NCBI RefSeq assembly: GCF_026410545.1
Contig: NZ_JAPMIT010000004.1
Location: 310,001-374,000 of the forward strand
Length of the DNA stretch: 64,000 nt
Direction: 5' to 3'
Source of the DNA: Microbacterium sp. STN6
GTDB taxonomy: Bacteria > Actinomycetota > Actinomycetes > Actinomycetales > Microbacteriaceae
The translations under genes were made by a program, and so were the position numbers. The notes under the pieces were generated by a model, which had not been told where the DNA came from, made no database searches, and was given only the letters and a program-made list of their open reading frames with translations. Shown piece by piece: positions 15,600 through 25,031 of the stretch (position 1 is the stretch's first letter; each line of letters starts with the position of its first letter).

Positions 15600-16568
15600 A
15601 TGGCCATCGACACCTTGCCGGCGACGACCCCGCCCCGAGCATCCGGTCAGCTGCAGAGAACGGATGCGCCGGCTCGCCGAGGGCGACGCCGGCTCACGCT
15701 CACGGCCTGGCTGCTGCTCGTGCCCTCCATCGTGGTGCTCGCCGCCGCCATGGGCTACCCGCTCGTGTGGCAGATCATCACGTCGATGCAGAGCTTCGGG
15801 CTCGCCCAGCAGTTCGGCAAACCCGCCCCGTTCGTCGGGCTGGAGAACTACGCGAAGCTCGTCACCGATCCCTATATGTGGACCGTGGTCGGCCGTTCCG
15901 TTCTCTTCTGCCTGCTGACGGCGGCCATCACCATGGTGGTCGGCGTGCTGATGGCGCTGCTCATGAAGGCCGTGGGCCGGGTGGTGCGTGTCATTCTGCA
16001 GGTCTCGATGCTGCTCGCCTGGGCGATGCCGATCGTCGCCGCCATGACGGTGTGGACCTGGCTGTTCGACTGGCGCCGTGGCGTGGTCAACTGGCTGCTC
16101 ACCCGGATGGGCCTCGACTTCGAGGGCCACAACTGGCTCGCCAACCCCCTCTCGTTCTTCGCGGTCGCCCTCATCATCGTGGTCTGGATGAGCGTGCCGT
16201 TCGTGGCGTTCTCGATTTTCGCGGGCCTCACCCAGGTGCCGGACGAGGTGCTCGAGGCGGCCCAGATGGACGGGGCGAGCGGTTGGCAGCGGCTGCGCGG
16301 CATTATTCTGCCCATGGTGCGGCCGGTCATCGCCATCGTGATGCTGCTGCAGATCATCTGGGATCTGCGGGTGTTCACGCAGATCAAGATGCTGCAGGAT
16401 CGCGGCTCCATCGCGAGTGAGACGAACCTGCTCGGCACCTACATCTACCAGCTCGGAACCGGCTCGAGCGACTTCGCCATGGCCTCGGCCGTGTCGGTCT
16501 TCGTTCTCATCATCACCATTGCGCTCAGCTGGTTCTACGTTCGACAAATGCTGAAGGAAGGAGCCTGA
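15600..16568 (+). CDS. Sugar ABC transporter permease (MalF/DasB-like)
   Basis: A 322-residue CUT1-family permease behind GAAAGGAGG. After a 35-residue cytoplasmic tail there are six predicted membrane segments, and the coupling loop EAAQMDGASGWQRLRGIILP near residues 218-237. It overlaps the next permease by one base. No ATPase gene is present in the operon, as in Streptomyces CUT1 systems that share an MsiK-type ATPase encoded elsewhere. Confidence 0.9.
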   Translation: MAIDTLPATTPPRASGQLQRTDAPARRGRRRLTLTAWLLLVPSIVVLAAAMGYPLVWQIITSMQSFGLAQQFGKPAPFVGLENYAKLVTDPYMWTVVGRSVLFCLLTAAITMVVGVLMALLMKAVGRVVRVILQVSMLLAWAMPIVAAMTVWTWLFDWRRGVVNWLLTRMGLDFEGHNWLANPLSFFAVALIIVVWMSVPFVAFSIFAGLTQVPDEVLEAAQMDGASGWQRLRGIILPMVRPVIAIVMLLQIIWDLRVFTQIKMLQDRGSIASETNLLGTYIYQLGTGSSDFAMASAVSVFVLIITIALSWFYVRQMLKEGA

Positions 16569-17404
16569 TGCCCGCCCGCACCCGCCGCACGCTGCTCGGC
16601 GTGCTCGGCGTCGTCGTCGCCCTCATCTGGGTGTTCCCCGTCTACTGGATGGTGAACTCGTCGATGCTGCCGAACGCCCAGCTGCAGCTGCTCACGCCGA
16701 CGTTCCTGCCCTTCGGCGGCTCGTTCGACAACTTCACGCAGGTCTTCGCGGGCGGCACGTTCCTGCCCGCGCTCGGCATGAGCGTGACGGTGGCCCTCAT
16801 CACGGTCGTCGTGTGCCTCCTCTTCGCGTTCCTCGCCGCGCTGGCGATCAGCAGGTTCCGCTTCCGCGGCCGCACGGCCTTCGTGCTCGCGATTCTGCTG
16901 GTGCAGATGCTGCCGGCCGAGGGCCTCTTCATCGCCCAGTACAAGATGATGGCTGGCCTCGGCCTGCTCAACACGGTCATCGGCGTGAGCGTCATCTACA
17001 TCGCCTCGGTCGTGCCGTTCACCATCTGGATGCTGCGCGGCTTCGTCGCCGGAATCCCCGCCGACCTCGAGGAGGCCGCCATGGTCGACGGCCTCAGCCG
17101 CACGCAGGCGTTCATGCGCATCACGTTCCCGCTGCTCGCGCCCGGCCTCGTGGCATCCGGCGTGTACGCGTTCCTGCAGGCGTGGAACGAGTTCACGGTC
17201 GCCCTCGTGCTGCTGCCGGACAACGCCAGCGCGACGCTGCCGCTGTGGCTGCGCGGCTTCATCCAGGCCAGCGCGAGCAAGGCCATCGACTGGGGCCAGG
17301 TCATGGCCGCTTCCACCCTCGTTGCCGTTCCCGTCATCATCTTCTTCCTGTTCGTTCAGGGCCGCATGACCAGCGGCCTCGTCAGCGGGGCGGTGAAGGG
17401 GTGA
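16568..17404 (+). CDS. Sugar ABC transporter permease (MalG/DasC-like)
   Basis: A 278-residue CUT1 permease, partner of the preceding gene. Six hydrophobic segments; coupling loop EEAAMVDGLSRTQAFMRITF near residues 170-190. The C-terminus ends with the usual RMTSGLVSGAVKG that marks MalG-type subunits. It overlaps the GH3 gene by 4 bp (GTGA), so import and cleavage of the sugar are translationally coupled. Confidence 0.9.
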   Translation: MPARTRRTLLGVLGVVVALIWVFPVYWMVNSSMLPNAQLQLLTPTFLPFGGSFDNFTQVFAGGTFLPALGMSVTVALITVVVCLLFAFLAALAISRFRFRGRTAFVLAILLVQMLPAEGLFIAQYKMMAGLGLLNTVIGVSVIYIASVVPFTIWMLRGFVAGIPADLEEAAMVDGLSRTQAFMRITFPLLAPGLVASGVYAFLQAWNEFTVALVLLPDNASATLPLWLRGFIQASASKAIDWGQVMAASTLVAVPVIIFFLFVQGRMTSGLVSGAVKG

Positions 17405-19011
17405 GCGCGAGTACGAACGACAAGCGGATGGGCGCCGCCGCCGACACCCCAGACACGACAGAGCCCGCGTTCCGACGCCTCGTGGCCGCCACGCTGCTGC
17501 CCGGCTTTGCCGGAACGACGCTGCCCCACTGGCTCGCCGCCCGGCTGCGTGACGGCCTCGGCGGCGTGTGCATCTTCGGCGAGAACATCGTCTCGGTGCC
17601 GCAGCTGCGCGCCCTGACCGATGCGATTCTCGAGGCCAACCCGCGCGCCGTCATCGCCATCGACGAGGAGGGCGGCGACGTCACCCGCCTCTTCTTCGCG
17701 ACCGGCTCGCCCTACCCTGGCAACGCCGTGCTCGGCCGCCTCGACGATGCGGCCACGACCGAGGCGGTCGCCCGGCAGGTGGGTCACGCCCTGCGCGAGG
17801 CCGGCTGCACGGTCGACTTCGCCCCCGACGTCGACATCAACTCGAACCCTCTGAACCCCGTGATCGGCGTGCGCAGCTTCGGCGCGACCGCCGACGCCGT
17901 CTCCCGGCACAGCGCCGCCTGGGTGCGCGGGCTGCAGTCGCAGGGCGTCGCCGCCAGTGCCAAGCATTTTCCGGGCCACGGCGACACCGCGCAGGATTCG
18001 CACCTCGCGCTTCCCGTCGTCGACCGCTCGCTTGCCGAGCTTCGCGAGCGCGAACTGAAGCCGTTCCAGGCGGCGATCGCCGCGGGAACGCGCACGATCA
18101 TGACCTCCCACATTCTGCTGCCGCAGCTCGACGCCGAGAACCCCGCCACCCTCAGCCCGCGCATCCTGCAGGGGCTGCTGCGCGACGAGCTCGGCTTCGA
18201 CGGCGTCATCGTCAGCGACGCTCTCGACATGCGCGGGGCGAGCGGCACCATCGGCATTCCCGCGGCGGCGGCGCGTGCGCTGTCTGCCGGCTGCGACCTG
18301 CTGTGCATCGGCACGAAGAACACGGACGAGCAGCTGGGTGACATCGAGAACGCTGTCCTCGCCGCGGTCGCGAGCGGTGCTCTGGATGCCGCACGCGTCG
18401 CCGACGCGGCGGCTCGCGTACACGGGCTCGCCGACGCGCTCGCGTACGCACGACGGGAGCGGCCCGTGACCGGCCCGGCTGTGGCCGGGGCGGCATCCGC
18501 TGGTGAGGCCCTGGGGAAGGACGCGGCATTCGAGAGCGACGGTGAGACGGCGGTGGACGCGCAGGCGGTGCTGGACGCCTTCGACATCGGCGAACGAGCC
18601 GAGGCCTGGCGTCGCGCTGCTGCCGGCGGCTACGTGGTGTACCGCATGGAATCCGAGGTGAATGTGGCGGTGGGAACGGCTCCGTGGGGCCCGTTCGCCG
18701 AGGTCGTCGGCGATCCCGCGAGCACGGCGTCGGCGCTCTTTGCCGCGAACCCCGTTGTGACCTGCCTGGCGCAGGCGCCGCAGGGCGTGGGGCGCCCAGA
18801 CGCGCCGGTGCTGGTGATCGGCCGCGACAATCATCGGCACGCGTTCGTGCGCGAGACGGTTGACGCGCTGCGGGCGACGCGGGACGATGTGCTTGTGGTC
18901 GACATGGGGTGGCCCTCCGACGATCGTGCGTACGCCGACGTCGCCACCTTCGGCGCGTCACGCCTCGTCGGCCGCGCGGTGCTTCAGTGGCTCGCCGGGG
19001 CGGCCTCGTGA
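17401..19011 (+). CDS. GH3 beta-N-acetylglucosaminidase (NagZ/DasD-like), cytoplasmic
   Basis: A 536-residue glycoside hydrolase family 3 protein without signal peptide, starting at the GTG that overlaps the permease stop. The NagZ-type general acid/base dyad is seen in KHFPGHGDTAQDSH (188-201), and the nucleophile is Asp273 in VIVSDALDM. This His/Asp dyad separates beta-N-acetylglucosaminidases from other GH3 enzymes. Residues after about 340 form a C-terminal extension with a low-complexity linker near 360-380. Likely role: removing GlcNAc from imported chitooligosaccharides or GlcNAc-containing muropeptide sugars. Some members of this subgroup have been reported to act as phosphorylases. 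Confidence 0.88.
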   Translation: MSASTNDKRMGAAADTPDTTEPAFRRLVAATLLPGFAGTTLPHWLAARLRDGLGGVCIFGENIVSVPQLRALTDAILEANPRAVIAIDEEGGDVTRLFFATGSPYPGNAVLGRLDDAATTEAVARQVGHALREAGCTVDFAPDVDINSNPLNPVIGVRSFGATADAVSRHSAAWVRGLQSQGVAASAKHFPGHGDTAQDSHLALPVVDRSLAELRERELKPFQAAIAAGTRTIMTSHILLPQLDAENPATLSPRILQGLLRDELGFDGVIVSDALDMRGASGTIGIPAAAARALSAGCDLLCIGTKNTDEQLGDIENAVLAAVASGALDAARVADAAARVHGLADALAYARRERPVTGPAVAGAASAGEALGKDAAFESDGETAVDAQAVLDAFDIGERAEAWRRAAAGGYVVYRMESEVNVAVGTAPWGPFAEVVGDPASTASALFAANPVVTCLAQAPQGVGRPDAPVLVIGRDNHRHAFVRETVDALRATRDDVLVVDMGWPSDDRAYADVATFGASRLVGRAVLQWLAGAAS

Positions 19012-19922
19012 GGCTCGGCATCGACATCGGCGGCACCAAGACCGACGCCGTCGCCGTGCTCGACGACGGTACGACGAGCACGCGCATCCGCCTCGCCACC
19101 GGCTTCGGCCCGGAGGCCGTGACCGCCAGCGCCATCGCCTCGATCGTGCAGGTGTGCGAGCTGACCGGAACGGATGCGGCCGCGCTCGAGTCGATCGGCA
19201 TCGGCATCCCGGGCTTCGTTGAGGGCGGCTCCCTCGTGCATCACGCGGTCAACCTCGGTGTCGAATCGCTCGACCTCGGCGGTGCGGTCAGCCGGCGGTT
19301 CGGCGTGGCCACGGTCGTCGAGAACGACGTGAAGGCGGCGGCTCTCGGCGCCTACCACGTGCTCGGCCTCGAGGGCTCCATGGCGTACCTGAACCTCGGC
19401 ACCGGGCTCGCCGCGGGCCTCGTCGTGAACGGCCGTCTGTGGCGCGGCGCGTACGGAACCGCCGGCGAGATCGGGCACATTCCCATCGACCCGGCCGGTG
19501 TGCTGTGTGCGTGCGGGCAGCACGGCTGTCTCGAGACGGTCGCGTCGGGCTCGGGAGTTGCCCGTCTGTGGCGCACCGACGACGAGCACCCGGCCCGGGC
19601 GCTCATGGCGGCGGCGCTCGCGCGCGACGAGGAGGCGCTCATCGTCGCCCGGCGGCTGTTCGAGGGCATCGCCTCGGCCGTGCGCGTGCTCGTGCTCACG
19701 GTCGATGTCGACACGGTGGTCATCGGTGGCGGCCTCAGCCACCTGGGTGATGCGCTCGTCGCCGGCGTCTCGGGCGTGCTCGCGGAATGGGCGTCGTCGT
19801 CGGCGTTCCTCGCGTCCCTGCACCTCGCCGATCGGCTGCGGCTCATCCCCGAGGGCGTGCCGGTGGCCGCGATCGGTGCGGGGCTGGTCGGTACCGTCGA
19901 AGAAGGAGTGACCGTTGGCTGA
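19008..19922 (+). CDS. ROK-family sugar kinase, probably N-acetylglucosamine/glucose kinase
   Basis: A 304-residue kinase starting at a GTG overlapping the GH3 stop. The phosphate-binding loop GIDIGGTKT is at 4-12, and the ROK signature includes the catalytic Asp in VVENDVKAAALGAY. The structural zinc motif CACGQHGCLE is near 165-175, preceded by GEIGHIPID. It has no helix-turn-helix, so it is an enzyme and not a repressor. In the operon it would phosphorylate the GlcNAc freed by the GH3 enzyme to GlcNAc-6-phosphate, feeding nagA and nagB. Confidence 0.87.
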   Translation: MRLGIDIGGTKTDAVAVLDDGTTSTRIRLATGFGPEAVTASAIASIVQVCELTGTDAAALESIGIGIPGFVEGGSLVHHAVNLGVESLDLGGAVSRRFGVATVVENDVKAAALGAYHVLGLEGSMAYLNLGTGLAAGLVVNGRLWRGAYGTAGEIGHIPIDPAGVLCACGQHGCLETVASGSGVARLWRTDDEHPARALMAAALARDEEALIVARRLFEGIASAVRVLVLTVDVDTVVIGGGLSHLGDALVAGVSGVLAEWASSSAFLASLHLADRLRLIPEGVPVAAIGAGLVGTVEEGVTVG

Positions 19923-20700
19923 AGTGGTTGTGGTCGAGAGCGAAGCACGGGCGGGCGAGCTGGCGGCAGGCAGCATCCTCGATCTCATTGCGGCGAAGCC
20001 AGACGCGGTTCTGGGCCTCGCGACGGGCTCGACGCCGCTGCCGGTGTATCGCGCGCTCGCCGAGGGCGTTCGCTCTCGCGGCATCGACGTGAGCAGCCTG
20101 CGTGGCTTCGCCCTCGACGAGTACGTCGGCCTGCCCGCCGGGCACCCCGAGAGCTACCGGTCGGTGATCGCACGTGAGGTGGTGCAGCCGCTCGGGCTCG
20201 ACCCGCACCGCATCCACGTGCCGAATGGGGCGCTCGAGACCATCAGCGATGCGGGGGAGCAGTACGAACTCGCCATCGAGCGCGCCGGCGGAGTCGACGT
20301 GCAGATTCTCGGCATCGGCACCGACGGCCACATCGGCTTCAACGAGCCGGGCTCGTCGTTCGCCTCGGCGACCCGCGTGAAGACGCTCACCGCCCAGACG
20401 CGGCGTGACAACGCGCGCTTCTTCGATTCGCCCGATGACGTGCCCATGCACTGCATCACGCAGGGCCTCGGCACCATTCTGCGCGCCAGGCACCTGCTAC
20501 TGCTCGCGTTCGGTGGAGGCAAAGCGGATGCCGTCGCCTCCGCCGTCGAAGGGCCCATCAGCGCCAGCTCACCCGGCACCGCGATCCAGCTGCACCCGCA
20601 CGCGACGGTGATCGTGGACGAGGCAGCGGCCGGCCGCTTGCAGAACCTCGACTACTACCGCTACGCGTGGAACAACAAGCCGCGCTGGCAGGGGCTCTGA
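19915..20700 (+). CDS. nagB: Glucosamine-6-phosphate deaminase
   Basis: Converts glucosamine-6-phosphate to fructose-6-phosphate and ammonia. The 261 residues match the family length. Motifs: GLATGSTPLPVYRAL (phosphate binding), FALDEYVGL with the catalytic Asp, GIGTDGHIGFNEPGSSF and TVIVDEAAA. The start is a TTG at 19915, supported by AAGGAG eight bases upstream; it overlaps the kinase gene by 8 bp. Confidence 0.95.
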   Translation: MAEVVVVESEARAGELAAGSILDLIAAKPDAVLGLATGSTPLPVYRALAEGVRSRGIDVSSLRGFALDEYVGLPAGHPESYRSVIAREVVQPLGLDPHRIHVPNGALETISDAGEQYELAIERAGGVDVQILGIGTDGHIGFNEPGSSFASATRVKTLTAQTRRDNARFFDSPDDVPMHCITQGLGTILRARHLLLLAFGGGKADAVASAVEGPISASSPGTAIQLHPHATVIVDEAAAGRLQNLDYYRYAWNNKPRWQGL

Positions 20701-20715
20701 GGGCGTACGTGACGC

Positions 20716-20737
20716 GGGACGAGCGTTAGCGCTCGCC
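20716..20737. terminator. Bidirectional terminator between convergent nagB and nagA
   Basis: CGAGCG-TTAG-CGCTCG forms a perfect 6-bp stem with flanking GGG/CCC extending it. It fills the short gap between two converging genes. There is no clear T-run on either side, so strength is uncertain. Confidence 0.6.
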
Positions 20738-21910
20738 CTACGCGGCGATCTCGGCGCCCGCGGCCCAGACGCCGCGCACGTTCCACTCGTGGTCGAGCAG
20801 CACCGCGTCGGCGGCATATCCAGGGCGCAGTCGGCCGAACTCGTGGTCGATCCCGAGCACGCGCGCGGGCGTGTGGGTCAGCGCGGCGACCGCTTCCGGT
20901 AGCTCGGCGCCTGCTTTCGTCACCGCGAGCCGCAGCGCCGTGTCGAGGGTCAGCGTCGAGCCGGCGATCGACGAGGTGCCGGAAAGCAGGGCGCGCCCGT
21001 CGGTCACGGTCACATTGAGGGAACCGAGCTGGTAGTCCCCGTCATCCGCCCCCGCTGCAGCCATGGCGTCGGTGATGAGCGCCACGCGACCCTTCGCCTG
21101 TCCGAAGACCACGCGGGCGACATCGGGGTGCACGTGCATGCCGTCGAGGATCAGCTCGACCGTGACGCGCTCGTCTTCGAAGGCCGCGATGATGGGGCCG
21201 GGGTTGCGGTGATGGATGCCTTCCATCGCGTTGAAGAGGTGCGTCACCAGGCGAGCGCCCGCGTCGAAGGCCCGCCGGGTCTGCGCGTCGTCGGCCTCGG
21301 TGTGGCCGACCGCGGCGACCACGCCGGCCTCGACGAGAACTTCGATCGACTCGATGGCGTTCGGCCGCTCGGGTGCGATGGTCATCTGGCGCAGCGTGCC
21401 GCGGGCGGCGCCGATGAGCTCGTCGAGCATCTCGGGGCCAGGGTCGCGAATGAACGCCGGGTTGTGCGCGCCACGGCGCTCGATCGAGAGGAACGGACCC
21501 TCGAGGTGGGAGCCGAGTACGAGCGGGTCGAGCTCGGTGAGGTCGGCGATGTAGCCGAGGCTCTCACGCAGCTGAGCGAGCGGGTTCGTCACCAGGCTGA
21601 TGACGGACCGGGTGGTGCCGTGGGCGCGGTGGGTAGCAAGCCCGCCGAGGATCTCCTCGGGGCCGTCGTCGAAACCATGGCCGCCGCCGCCGTGGCAGTG
21701 CAGGTCGATGAAGCCCGGGGTGAGCCAGTGGCCGTGCGCGTCGAGCTCGGTGCGGCCCTCGCGGTGCGCGTGCCAGCCGACGCCGTCGCCCGTGGCGGTG
21801 ATGCGGTCGCCGTCGGTTGCAAGCCAGAAGTCGTCCACGATGCCGTCGACGTCGAGCTTGCGTGCGCTGTGGATGAGGATGCCGGTTTGCACGTCGGTCG
21901 TGTCATTCAT
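20738..21910 (-). CDS. nagA: N-acetylglucosamine-6-phosphate deacetylase
   Basis: Removes acetate from GlcNAc-6-phosphate to give glucosamine-6-phosphate. A 390-residue amidohydrolase with the metal pair His71/His73 in FIDLHCHGG, the metal Glu in GSHLEGPFLS, AVGHTEADD, the substrate motif THLFNAMEGIHHRNPG and the catalytic Asp in LITDAMAAAG. It converges on nagB and so is not part of that operon, but the two catalyse consecutive steps. It also serves the MurQ product described at 42.6 kb. Confidence 0.95.
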   Translation of the reverse strand: MNDTTDVQTGILIHSARKLDVDGIVDDFWLATDGDRITATGDGVGWHAHREGRTELDAHGHWLTPGFIDLHCHGGGGHGFDDGPEEILGGLATHRAHGTTRSVISLVTNPLAQLRESLGYIADLTELDPLVLGSHLEGPFLSIERRGAHNPAFIRDPGPEMLDELIGAARGTLRQMTIAPERPNAIESIEVLVEAGVVAAVGHTEADDAQTRRAFDAGARLVTHLFNAMEGIHHRNPGPIIAAFEDERVTVELILDGMHVHPDVARVVFGQAKGRVALITDAMAAAGADDGDYQLGSLNVTVTDGRALLSGTSSIAGSTLTLDTALRLAVTKAGAELPEAVAALTHTPARVLGIDHEFGRLRPGYAADAVLLDHEWNVRGVWAAGAEIAA

Positions 21911-21964
21911 GTCAGACTCCCTCGTCGTGTTGCCGCCTGGTGTCGCGTGCCATCGATCGGCGGC

Positions 21965-22318
21965 TCAGCTCAGTTCCTTGAGGCCATTCACGATTCCGCT
22001 GATGATCGCGATGACGGCGAAGACGAGCGCGACGATCGGCTGACCGAGATCCCACCAGGCGAGCGCGGCCGCGGCCATCACGATGATCTCGACGATCGCC
22101 CGCCCGAACGTGTCGATGTGGAACACGGCCTTGGGCGAGCGGAACAGCGCCCAGAGCACGATGGCGATCACCGGTGCGCCGATGCCGACCACGATGTTCC
22201 ACGGCAGCGGCCACGCCACGAAGCCCCAGAACGCGAGTGTGGCGAACGCGAACAGTTCGAGCACGAACCGCACGACGTCGTTGATTCCGATTGATGCCGG
22301 GGCGCGCGTCTCACTCAC
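21965..22318 (-). CDS. YrdB-family (DUF2568) small membrane protein
   Basis: A 117-residue protein with four hydrophobic segments (residues about 15-32, 38-55, 68-85 and 90-107) and the family-like motif FRSPKAVFHID. The GTG at 22318 is chosen because the open frame upstream runs through a REP-A and REP-B repeat and cannot be coding. The function of the family is unknown. Confidence 0.75.
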   Translation of the reverse strand: MSETRAPASIGINDVVRFVLELFAFATLAFWGFVAWPLPWNIVVGIGAPVIAIVLWALFRSPKAVFHIDTFGRAIVEIIVMAAAALAWWDLGQPIVALVFAVIAIISGIVNGLKELS

Positions 22319-22364
22319 GCTTCCATCGTATCGGCGGCTCGGCCACAGCCTGGCCCGCTCAGAC

Positions 22365-22403
22365 GCGGGTTGAGGAGGTCGCGAAGCGCCCGTCTCGAAA
22401 CCC
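22365..22403 (+). repeat. REP-A repeat copy
   Basis: GCGGGTTGAGGAGG to CGTCTCGAAACCC, the same palindromic unit as at 7443 and 11945. It lies between the YrdB gene and purU, and a REP-B element follows 24 bp later. Confidence 0.85.
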
Positions 22404-22426
22404 GTCTCGCCCCAACAGTGCAGTTC

Positions 22427-22497
22427 TGCAGGAGGAATCGCGCGACACGCCGTCACCGCACTCGGCTGCAGCGGTGTGTCGTGCAATTCCTCCTGAA
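22427..22497. repeat. Palindromic repeat REP-B, copy 2
   Basis: TGCAGGAGGAATCGCGCGAC on the left is mirrored by GTCGTGCAATTCCTCCTGAA on the right with a GC-rich loop. It is closely related to the element at 12100-12173 in both arms, while the loops differ, as expected for a structure-conserved repeat. Confidence 0.75.
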
Positions 22498-22528
22498 TAG
22501 ATGCACAGAGTGGTGGGTTCGTCGGAAC

Positions 22529-23404
22529 TCAGCGGAAGATGATCGTGCGCGCCCCGTCGAGCAGCACCCGGTGCTCCGCGAACCAGCGCACGGCCTGGGT
22601 GAGCGTGCGGCTCTCCTCATCCTGGCCGATGGAGACGAGCTCAGACGCTGTGCGGCTGTGGTCAACTCTCACGACGTTCTGCTCGATGATGGGCCCCTCG
22701 TCGAGGTCGCTCGTCACGAAGTGCGCCGTCGCACCGATGAGCTTCACCCCGCGCGCGTGCGCCTGCTTGTACGGGTTCGCGCCCTTGAAGCCCGGCAGGA
22801 ATGAGTGGTGAATGTTGATGGCCCGCCCCGCCAGCCGTTCGCACAGCTCGGGGGAGAGAATCTGCATGTAGCGGGCGAGCACGACGAGCTCGATGTCGTG
22901 CTCGTCGACCACGTCGAGGATGCGACGTTCGAACGCGGCCTTGCCCGCGGCATCCGTAATGCTTCTCGATTCGAAGGGCACTCCGTAGAAGCCGGCCAGC
23001 TCGCGCAGGCTGTCGTGGTTCGAGAGCACGAGCGGCACCTCGACGGGCAGCTGGCCGGCACGCTGGCGGAACAGCAGGTCGTTGAGGCAGTGCGCGGCGG
23101 TCGAGGCGAGAACGAGCGTGCGCATGCGGCGGCCGACGACGTCGAGGCTCCACGTCATGTCGTACCGGCGAGTCACGGGGGCCAGCGCCGCCTCGATCTC
23201 GTCTCGCTCGGCGGGCGATTCCACCTGGAGACGCATGAAGAAGCGCCCGGTGTCGGCGCTCGAGAACTGCTGGCTCTCTGTGATGTTGCCGCCCGACGAC
23301 ACGATGGCCCCGCTGACTGCGTGCACGATTCCGGGCTGGTCGGCGCAGACGAGCGTCAGAACCCAGTGGGTGGATGCGGTGGTACTGCCGCTGACGGAAC
23401 TCAC
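22529..23404 (-). CDS. purU: Formyltetrahydrofolate deformylase
   Basis: Hydrolyses 10-formyltetrahydrofolate to formate and tetrahydrofolate, balancing one-carbon pools. The 291 residues comprise an N-terminal ACT regulatory domain (WVLTLVCADQPGIVHAVSGA, residues 13-32) and a formyltransferase-like domain. The latter has the active-site motifs INIHHSFLPGFKGANPYKQA and GATAHFVTSDLDEGPII. The Asn-His-Asp triad expected for the family is present. It stands alone, divergent from the MFS gene; functional partners glyA and folD are 14 kb away. Confidence 0.93.
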   Translation of the reverse strand: MSSVSGSTTASTHWVLTLVCADQPGIVHAVSGAIVSSGGNITESQQFSSADTGRFFMRLQVESPAERDEIEAALAPVTRRYDMTWSLDVVGRRMRTLVLASTAAHCLNDLLFRQRAGQLPVEVPLVLSNHDSLRELAGFYGVPFESRSITDAAGKAAFERRILDVVDEHDIELVVLARYMQILSPELCERLAGRAINIHHSFLPGFKGANPYKQAHARGVKLIGATAHFVTSDLDEGPIIEQNVVRVDHSRTASELVSIGQDEESRTLTQAVRWFAEHRVLLDGARTIIFR

Positions 23405-23550
23405 CTGATCAGCGTACCGAATCGCGTAGACTGGGCGTGGTCGGCGGATCCCGCTCGGCCCTGGGCGCGCACATCAGCGCGTAGTCGACCCGCTCCCGAT
23501 TCCGCGTCGCGCGGAATGAGCGGGGAACGCCGTACGTTGGCCACTCACGT

Positions 23551-24864
23551 ATGACAGTCACTGAACGTCGGCAGCCGCGCGCCGCCACCCGCTTCCCGTG
23601 GGCCGGTCTCATCGTGCTCGCCTCGGCCGTGTTCCTCTCGGTCACGAGCGAGATGCTGCCTGCCGGCCTGCTGCCCGACATGAGCCGCTCGCTCGATGCT
23701 TCGAAGCCGCAGATCGGCATTCTCGTCACGATCTTCGCGTTCACCGTGGTTGTGACCAGCACACCGCTGTCGGCGCTGACCCGCCGCTGGGATCGCCGCG
23801 GCCTCATGATGGCGATCCTTGCCGTGCTGGCGATCAGCAACGTCTTCACCGCCCTCGCCCCCACCTACGAGCTCGTCGTCGCTTCGCGTGTTCTCGGCGG
23901 CATCGCACACGGGCTGTTTTGGGCGCTCGTGGGCGCCTATGCCGGCCACCTCGTGCCGCGTGAGCAGATCGGGCGCGCCGTCGCCATCACCCTCGGCGGC
24001 GGCACGGTCGCGATCGTGCTCGGCGTGCCGGTCGGCACCGCGCTCGGTCACGTCTTCGGCTGGCGCCTCGCGTTCGCCATCGTCGGCGGACTCATGGTGG
24101 GTGCGGCCGTGCTCATCTGGCGCTTTCTGCCCCGCATCGCGAGGGCGGGCGAGGCGGGCACCGGCGGCGGCACGGTCTCCGACAGCGGCACGGCCTCCGA
24201 CGGCGGCACGGTCTCCGACAGCCGCACGGACTCCGACAGCACAGCGGATGCCGCCGCCGCCAGCGTGCCCGCCAGGTCACGCGGCCGCGCGCGCCTCGAC
24301 CCCACCTTCGGCGCCGTGCTCGTCGTCTGCGTGGTGACGGCGGTCATCATGACCGGCCAATACAGCTTCTACACCTACATCGCGCCGTTCATGATCCAGC
24401 AGATGGGCGTCGCCGACGGCGACGTGAGCGGCCTGCTGTTCCTCTACGGGATCGCGGGCGCGGCCGGCCTGCTACTGGCCGGCGTTCTCGGGCGGCGCCC
24501 CACGAGCGCCCTCATCGTTGGAGTGTTCGTCACGGGGGCCGCCGTCGCGACGCTCGCTGCGTTCGCGAGCATGCCGTTCGTCGCGATCGGCGCGATGGTG
24601 CTGTGGGGCCTGGGCTTCGGAGCGATCCCGCCGCTGCTGCAGACCCGCCTGCTGCACACCTCGTCGGCGGCGTTCCGCGACACCGCGAGCGCGATCTACA
24701 CGACGGCGTTCAACGTGGGCATCGGCGGGGGAGCGCTGCTCGGCGCCGTGCTTCTCGGCATCACCGGCCTCGGCGGTCTCGCCTGGGTCTTCGCGGGCAT
24801 CCTCGGCCTCTCGCTCGTCATCGTCCTCGCGACCACACGATCGGCGAGGGCCCGCCGCGCCTGA
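23551..24864 (+). CDS. MFS transporter, DHA1 family (AraJ/NepI-like efflux)
   Basis: A 437-residue major facilitator with 12 membrane segments in two halves. The first half shows SEMLPAGLLPDM, typical of the sugar/purine-ribonucleoside exporter branch, and the second TGQYSFYTYIAPFM. The central cytoplasmic loop (about residues 205-235) contains four imperfect six-residue repeats of the GTVSDS type, encoded by an 18-bp DNA repeat near 24171-24242. Such a loop is not conserved in the family. Substrate unknown. Confidence 0.85.
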   Translation: MTVTERRQPRAATRFPWAGLIVLASAVFLSVTSEMLPAGLLPDMSRSLDASKPQIGILVTIFAFTVVVTSTPLSALTRRWDRRGLMMAILAVLAISNVFTALAPTYELVVASRVLGGIAHGLFWALVGAYAGHLVPREQIGRAVAITLGGGTVAIVLGVPVGTALGHVFGWRLAFAIVGGLMVGAAVLIWRFLPRIARAGEAGTGGGTVSDSGTASDGGTVSDSRTDSDSTADAAAASVPARSRGRARLDPTFGAVLVVCVVTAVIMTGQYSFYTYIAPFMIQQMGVADGDVSGLLFLYGIAGAAGLLLAGVLGRRPTSALIVGVFVTGAAVATLAAFASMPFVAIGAMVLWGLGFGAIPPLLQTRLLHTSSAAFRDTASAIYTTAFNVGIGGGALLGAVLLGITGLGGLAWVFAGILGLSLVIVLATTRSARARRA

Positions 24865-25031
24865 CAGTCTCCCAGTCCCGCAGCCGTGCGCTCGCTCATC
24901 GCAACTGATCGGTTTGGTGCGATATCGCGCAGAACATTGCACGATTCGATCACTGTGGCCGAAGATCGGGGCATGAGTACACGCCTGAACGCCAGCCCCC
25001 GCCCCCGCCCGCGCCCGTATCGAGCCGCGCA

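Noticed and set aside
19008-19922. ROK protein as a NagC-type repressor
   Set aside because: It begins directly with the phosphate loop and has no N-terminal helix-turn-helix.
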